Part shown: positions 22,775 through 26,151 of the stretch, piece after piece
Position numbering within the stretch: the stretch's first letter is position 1
How the letters are laid out: the number at the start of each line of letters is the position of its first letter
Source: CAZPUI01 sp964415525
GTDB lineage: Bacteria > Acidobacteriota > Holophagae > Holophagales > Holophagaceae
NCBI GenBank assembly: GCA_964415525.1
Contig: CAYQAS010000061.1
Span: forward strand, 1 to 26,151
Direction: 5' to 3'
Length of the DNA stretch: 26,151 nucleotides
The notes under the pieces: model-generated
What the model saw: only the letters and a program-made list of their open reading frames with translations
Told to the model about the DNA's origin: nothing
Database searches by the model: none
Translations under genes and position numbers: made by a program

Positions 22775-22780
22775 TACCCT
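22775..22780 (+). promoter_or_regulatory. putative -10 box of the aspartic protease gene
   Basis: TACCCT, identical to the hexamer before the Dnr-type regulator, lies 17 nt before the ATG at 22798 and leaves room for the GGAG ribosome binding site. TGCCGC sits 17 nt upstream as a weak -35 candidate. Confidence 0.35.
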
Positions 22781-22797
22781 GGGTTCTGGAGACGTTC

Positions 22798-23940
22798 ATG
22801 AAAAACATCCTGTCGATCGCCTGCCTTTTCCTGGGGCTACCGGGTCTGGCCGACCAGCGCCCCCGCGCGGAGGTCACTGCCCTGGAGGTGAATGAGCTGG
22901 GACATCCCATCGTTCGGGTGCGGCTCTCCACTTTGAAGCCCGGCGTGCCAGACCGCACCTTCCGGTTCCTGTTCGACACCGGCGCCGGTCAGAGCGTCCT
23001 CGACACCTCGGTGCCAGCGGACTTCTTCTGGGAGGACGGCGGGGGTGACCTCTCTATGGTGGATGGCACCCGCCAGAAGGTTGCCAACCAGACGGTGCAC
23101 CTGAAGCGCCTGACCCTTGCGGGACGCACCCAGGATGACCTCACCGCTCTCCGCCTGGATCTAAAGGGCTCCTTCATCGGGCGGCTGCAGGACGAGCCCG
23201 TGGACGGCATCCTGGGCATGAGCGCTCTGAGGGACACGCGATTCGTACTGGACATGGAGCGCAAGGAAATCCGCTGGTGGCAGGGGATCCAGGGACACAG
23301 CCTGCCCCTTGGGTTCAACCCTGGAGGCAACCCCACCTTTGACGTGGAGTTGGGTGGCACGGTCGTGCCTTGCATGGTGGATACCGGGGCTGTTGGCGGC
23401 TTTCAGGCACCAGGGGAAGCCGGCGGCAAGCCCACGCCGGAGGAGCTGTACTACTATGCCAGCGTGACGGGAGCGGTCATGGAGGGGCGTTCGGTGCGCA
23501 TGCCCAAGATTCCAGCGGGAGAGCGTTCTTGGAAGAACGTGGATCTTGAGTTGGTGAAGCCCGGGGAGGGCAATCCCCAGGTGGGCCTTGACGTGCTCGG
23601 GGCCGCGCCGGTGGCGCTGGATTTCCTCCGCCAACGGATCACGTTCGCGATCAATCCGGACGGGAGTCTGCCCTACCGCAAGGATCCCTGCCGTGTGCTC
23701 CTCGGCTGGGAACCTCGGTCGGGGGGGCGGGTCTTGGTGGTGCATCCGCTTCGACCCGTGAGCGCCTACTACAAGGCGGGGTTGCGCACCGGGGACGAGG
23801 TGCTGCGGGTCGGCTCTCTGGAAGGCGAGGCCCTCACGCTCTGGAGCGTGAGGGATTTCCTGCAGAAGGGCGTGGCTCATGGGTGGCGGGTCCGCCGGGG
23901 CGGGCAGACCCTGGACTTGCAGGTGCCGTCCCTTCGCTGA
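22798..23940 (+). CDS. secreted retropepsin-like aspartic protease with PDZ domain
   Basis: A 380-residue protein from ATG 22798 (GGAG upstream). MKNILSIACLFLGLPGLA is a signal peptide, so it acts in the periplasm or at the envelope. Two retropepsin-like lobes are present: FLFDTGAGQSVLD (about 59-71) and VPCMVDTGAVGGF (about 190-202), each with an Asp-Thr-Gly active-site triplet. This gives a complete two-Asp site in a single chain, as in pepsin. The DGILGMSAL and VGLDVLGAAP stretches are the hydrophobic-Gly segments that follow each DTG in the fold. The last 80 residues form a PDZ-like domain (RVLVVHPLRPVSAYYKAGLRTGDEVLRVGS). Known: bacterial homologues are poorly characterised; peptide or lipoprotein processing is a guess. 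Confidence 0.87.
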   Translation: MKNILSIACLFLGLPGLADQRPRAEVTALEVNELGHPIVRVRLSTLKPGVPDRTFRFLFDTGAGQSVLDTSVPADFFWEDGGGDLSMVDGTRQKVANQTVHLKRLTLAGRTQDDLTALRLDLKGSFIGRLQDEPVDGILGMSALRDTRFVLDMERKEIRWWQGIQGHSLPLGFNPGGNPTFDVELGGTVVPCMVDTGAVGGFQAPGEAGGKPTPEELYYYASVTGAVMEGRSVRMPKIPAGERSWKNVDLELVKPGEGNPQVGLDVLGAAPVALDFLRQRITFAINPDGSLPYRKDPCRVLLGWEPRSGGRVLVVHPLRPVSAYYKAGLRTGDEVLRVGSLEGEALTLWSVRDFLQKGVAHGWRVRRGGQTLDLQVPSLR

Positions 23941-23953
23941 GGGATGCTCAGCG
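23935..23953 (+). terminator. hairpin overlapping the protease stop codon
   Basis: CGCTGAG (23935-23941) and CTCAGCG (23947-23953) form a perfect 7-bp stem with a GGATG loop. No T tract follows, so it may act as a weak or Rho-assisted terminator. Confidence 0.35.
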
Positions 23954-24120
23954 TAGTCGTTGGACCGTTCATCGGAGAGGGCGAGGCGTTTATCCCTACT
24001 GACACCAAAATGACGGAATCATGCCGACGCGTATCCCGCTGATGGGCACCGCATGGCCTTTGAACGCGTGAAGCCTGCGCTGCGGACTTGGCCCCGTTGC
24101 GACGTGTCGTCCTGCGAGGC

Positions 24121-24143
24121 AACTTGACCAATGCGGTCAAGTT
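24121..24143. promoter_or_regulatory. 23-nt perfect palindrome upstream of the riboswitch
   Basis: AACTTGACC (24121-24129) and GGTCAAGTT (24135-24143) are perfect 9-bp arms around AATGC. The symmetry suggests an operator for a dimeric regulator. It lies about 45 nt before the riboswitch, close to where the promoter should be. The TTGA/TCAA cores are 9 nt apart, not 6, so it is not an FNR box. Confidence 0.55.
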
Positions 24144-24186
24144 GGGCAGGATGGGATTTCCAACGGTTCTTTGTCAGTTCCATAGC

Positions 24187-24289
24187 GCGATATCCAGAAA
24201 GGTGGAGGGACGGGCCCTTTGATACCTTGGCAACCTGCTTCGAGCGTGGTGCCAATTCCCGCCGGCGAAAGGCCGGACAGATGACGAGC
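24187..24289 (+). promoter_or_regulatory. SAM-I (S-box) riboswitch
   Basis: The conserved core is clear: GATATCCAGAAAGGTGGAGG opens it, GGGACGGGCCC and TTGATACC follow, then TTGGCAACCTG, GGTGCCAATTCCCGC, a CCGGC/GCCGG P4 stem, and ACAGATGACG closing helix P1 with GCGATATC. Known: SAM binding turns off methionine and SAM genes. It sits about 100 nt before the homocysteine methyltransferase/MTHFR gene. I see no strong terminator in the platform, so control may act on translation or through a structure I did not resolve. Confidence 0.95.
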
Positions 24290-24389
24290 TGAAGTCGAAC
24301 GGCAAAGCGAATCACGGGATGAATGGAGACAGGGGATTCCCCCTCGACATCGCACGTGGAGCGACGCACCTTTTTCGCTCGAGACTCCG

Positions 24390-26151
24390 ATGACCCAGTC
24401 CTTCCGAGATCACCTCCAGTCTGGTGCCCGTTTCCTCTTCGACGGATCGGTACCCGGCGTGCTCTACGAGCGCGGCGTCTTCATCAACAGCAGCTTCGAT
24501 GAGGCCAACCTGGGACGGCCAGATCTGGTGTTGGCCATCCACAAGGAGTTTGTGGAGGCCGGTGCCCAAGTGCTGAGCACCAACACCTGGGCGGCCAACC
24601 GCGCCAAGCTGTCGGGCTTCGGGCTCGCCGAACGGGTGGTGGACATCAACCGTGCCGGGGCGCAGCTGGCTCGCAAGGCCCTGGCGGGTGGCGAAGGCTG
24701 GATCGCGGGCTGCATCGGTCCCCTGGGACTGGCCCTGGAACCCTATGGCTCCCTGGGCCTGGAGGAGGCTCGGGCCACCTTCCGCGAACAGGCTCAGGCG
24801 CTGGTGGACGGCGGTGTGGACCTCTTCGTGCTGGAATCCTTCCGGGATGTGGCCGAGGCGCTGCTGGCGCTGGAAACCTTGAAGGCGGTTGCGGACCTTC
24901 CGGTGGCCGTGCTCCTCAGCACGGATGAACAGGGCCACGGAGCCTTTGGGGTGCGACCGGAATGGTTTGCGGCCAAGGCCGCGGAAGCTGGCGCGGATCT
25001 GGTCGGGCTCTCCGAAGGCGGCGGTCCCACCCTGCTGCTGGAACTGCTGCCGCGCATCAAGGAGGCGGTGCAGCTGCCCATCCTGCTTCAGCCCAGCGCC
25101 GGTCTGCCGCGGGTCGTGGACGGTCGCCTGCTCTACATGGCCTCGCCCGAATACCTCGGCGAGTTCGCGCGTCAGGCGCTCCTCCAGGGTGCCAGTGCCA
25201 TCGGCGGTTGCGCCGGCACGAGCCCCGCCCATACCCGGGCGATGTACGGCGCGCTTCGCCAGGAGAACGCCTTCCAGGACGGCTTGGAGGAGCGGCTCCA
25301 TATCCAGGAGGCCCAGAGCCAGCCTGCGGTGCCTTTCGCCCAGCGCAGCCGCATGAACGCAAAGCTCGCCCAGGGCGAGTTCATCTACTCCGTGGAGCTG
25401 GTGCCCCCCAAGGGCCTGGACATGGCCAAGATGCTGGAGAAGGCTCAGCAATGCTGTGACCTCGGCGCCGACTGCATCAACATCCCCGACGGTCCCCGCG
25501 CCATGGCCCGCCTCTCCGCACTTTCCACGGCGCTGCTGATCGAGCAGCGGGTGGGCATCGAGACGGTGCTCCACTATGCCTGCCGCGACCGCAACCTCCT
25601 GGGCATCCAGGCGGATCTGCTGGGCGCCGCGGCCCTCGGCCTGCATAACGTCCTGGCAATCACCGGGGATCCACCGAAGCTCGGCCCCTATCCCAAGGCG
25701 ACTGCGGTCTTCGATGTGGACGCCATCGGCCTCGTGGGCATCCTGCGCCACCTCAACCACGGCTTGGACCTGGGTGGCAGTCCCATCGGTACGCCTGCGG
25801 CCTTCAGCATCGGCGTGGGCGCCAATCCCGATGCGCCGGATCGCGAACGCGAGTGGCTGCGCTACCGCCGGAAGGTGGAAGCCGGGGCCGAGTGGACCGT
25901 GACCCAGCCGGTCTTCGATGCCGAGAGCCTCTTCCGTTTCCTGGACTTCGCCGAACCCTTCGGCATCCCGGTGGTGGCGGGCCTTTGGCCCCTCAAGAGC
26001 CTGCGCAACGCCGAATTCATGGCAACAGAAATTCCCGGTGTTCATGTACCCCAGGCGGTTTTGGATCGCATGGCCAAGTACGAGCTCGCCGAGGATCAAT
26101 TGGAGGGAGGGATGGCCACCGCCGCCCAGTGCGGAGAGCCTGTCCCCCCCC
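24390..26151 (+). CDS. homocysteine S-methyltransferase / methylenetetrahydrofolate reductase fusion, 3' end outside window
   Basis: The frame from ATG 24390 stays open to the window end (587 codons seen). Residues about 10-300 are a homocysteine methyltransferase barrel (FLFDGSVPGVLYERG, STNTWAANRAKL, IGPLG). Residues about 335 onward are the MetF-type reductase (IYSVELVPPKG, LHYACRDRN, AITGDPPK, TVTQPVFD), which makes 5-methyl-tetrahydrofolate with FAD. Known: such fusions (YitJ type) serve methionine synthesis, in agreement with the SAM-I riboswitch upstream. Oddity: the zinc site of the first domain normally uses one Cys in GxNC and two in GGCC. Here position 209 is Glu (GLSEGGGP) and the pair is Cys274-Ala275 (GGCAGT), so only one zinc ligand remains. 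Methyl transfer to homocysteine is therefore doubtful, while the reductase looks intact. The ribosome binding site is weak. Confidence 0.92.
   Translation, partial: MTQSFRDHLQSGARFLFDGSVPGVLYERGVFINSSFDEANLGRPDLVLAIHKEFVEAGAQVLSTNTWAANRAKLSGFGLAERVVDINRAGAQLARKALAGGEGWIAGCIGPLGLALEPYGSLGLEEARATFREQAQALVDGGVDLFVLESFRDVAEALLALETLKAVADLPVAVLLSTDEQGHGAFGVRPEWFAAKAAEAGADLVGLSEGGGPTLLLELLPRIKEAVQLPILLQPSAGLPRVVDGRLLYMASPEYLGEFARQALLQGASAIGGCAGTSPAHTRAMYGALRQENAFQDGLEERLHIQEAQSQPAVPFAQRSRMNAKLAQGEFIYSVELVPPKGLDMAKMLEKAQQCCDLGADCINIPDGPRAMARLSALSTALLIEQRVGIETVLHYACRDRNLLGIQADLLGAAALGLHNVLAITGDPPKLGPYPKATAVFDVDAIGLVGILRHLNHGLDLGGSPIGTPAAFSIGVGANPDAPDREREWLRYRRKVEAGAEWTVTQPVFDAESLFRFLDFAEPFGIPVVAGLWPLKSLRNAEFMATEIPGVHVPQAVLDRMAKYELAEDQLEGGMATAAQCGEPVPP

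Larger units (their letters stand above)
23941..24389 (+). other. 449-nt region upstream of the methionine gene
   Basis: No protein gene is supported here; the open frames on the minus strand are extensions across or beside the riboswitch. The region holds the hairpin after the protease gene, a strong 23-nt palindrome and the SAM-I riboswitch. The promoter of the methionine gene must lie before about 24187, but I cannot place its -35 and -10 with confidence. Confidence 0.6.

Noticed and set aside
24121..24143. Third FNR/Dnr box
   Set aside because: TTGA and TCAA are separated by 9 nt rather than 6, so it is kept as an unassigned palindrome.
24312..26099. 595-codon open frame on the minus strand opposite the methionine gene
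   Set aside because: It lies antisense to a clear enzyme gene and over the riboswitch leader. Its product has the His/Gln/Gly-rich composition typical of antisense frames in GC-rich DNA.

Overview
This is a GC-rich, densely coded bacterial chromosome window with no mobile elements, tRNAs, rRNAs or CRISPR. Several things fit an anaerobic or facultatively anaerobic Gram-negative, plausibly an Acidobacteriota member of the Holophaga/Geothrix type: MdtB/MdtC-type RND pumps, TonB receptors, an NrfH-type cytochrome, a short hybrid cluster protein, a DUF4010/MgtC membrane protein, and a SAM-I riboswitch on a fused homocysteine methyltransferase/MTHFR gene. The taxonomic call is inference; no marker gene is present.

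Layout. Positions 1-4716 hold the 3' part of an mdtB-like RND permease and a complete mdtC-like partner that starts at TTG. At 4912-5707 lie two tandem copies of a small-peptide cassette. Each has the same 17-nt upstream box, the same 5' leader with a hairpin that buries the Shine-Dalgarno sequence, a 52-residue precursor with a conserved GG leader and a four-cysteine core, and a near-identical terminator hairpin. These look like RiPP (lanthipeptide-like) precursors with no maturation enzyme nearby, and are the best candidate here for an undescribed system. At 5936-7557 a probable operon encodes a Dnr-type Crp/Fnr regulator, a Rrf2 regulator with three cysteines, and a tetraheme NrfH without NrfA.

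Positions 7654-14317 carry two TonB-dependent receptors (minus strand) flanking hcp and two small cupins (plus strand). A perfect FNR/Dnr box (TTGAT-N4-ATCAA) lies 71 nt before hcp, linking it to the regulator at 5936; this part reads as a nitric oxide/nitrosative-stress module. A second FNR-like dyad precedes an unrecognised 62-residue protein at 20844-20656.

Positions 14582-17625 form an operon of acyltransferase-3, LytS-type histidine kinase and LytTR response regulator. They are followed by a 6-pyruvoyl-tetrahydropterin synthase/QueD homologue with an insertion, an intergenic inverted-repeat element, a DUF4010 membrane protein, and a degenerate receiver-GGDEF protein. recN (minus) and a signal-peptide aspartic protease with PDZ domain (plus) are divergent. 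The window closes with a SAM-I riboswitch controlling a homocysteine S-methyltransferase/methylenetetrahydrofolate reductase fusion, cut by the window edge, whose methyltransferase domain has lost two of its three zinc cysteines.
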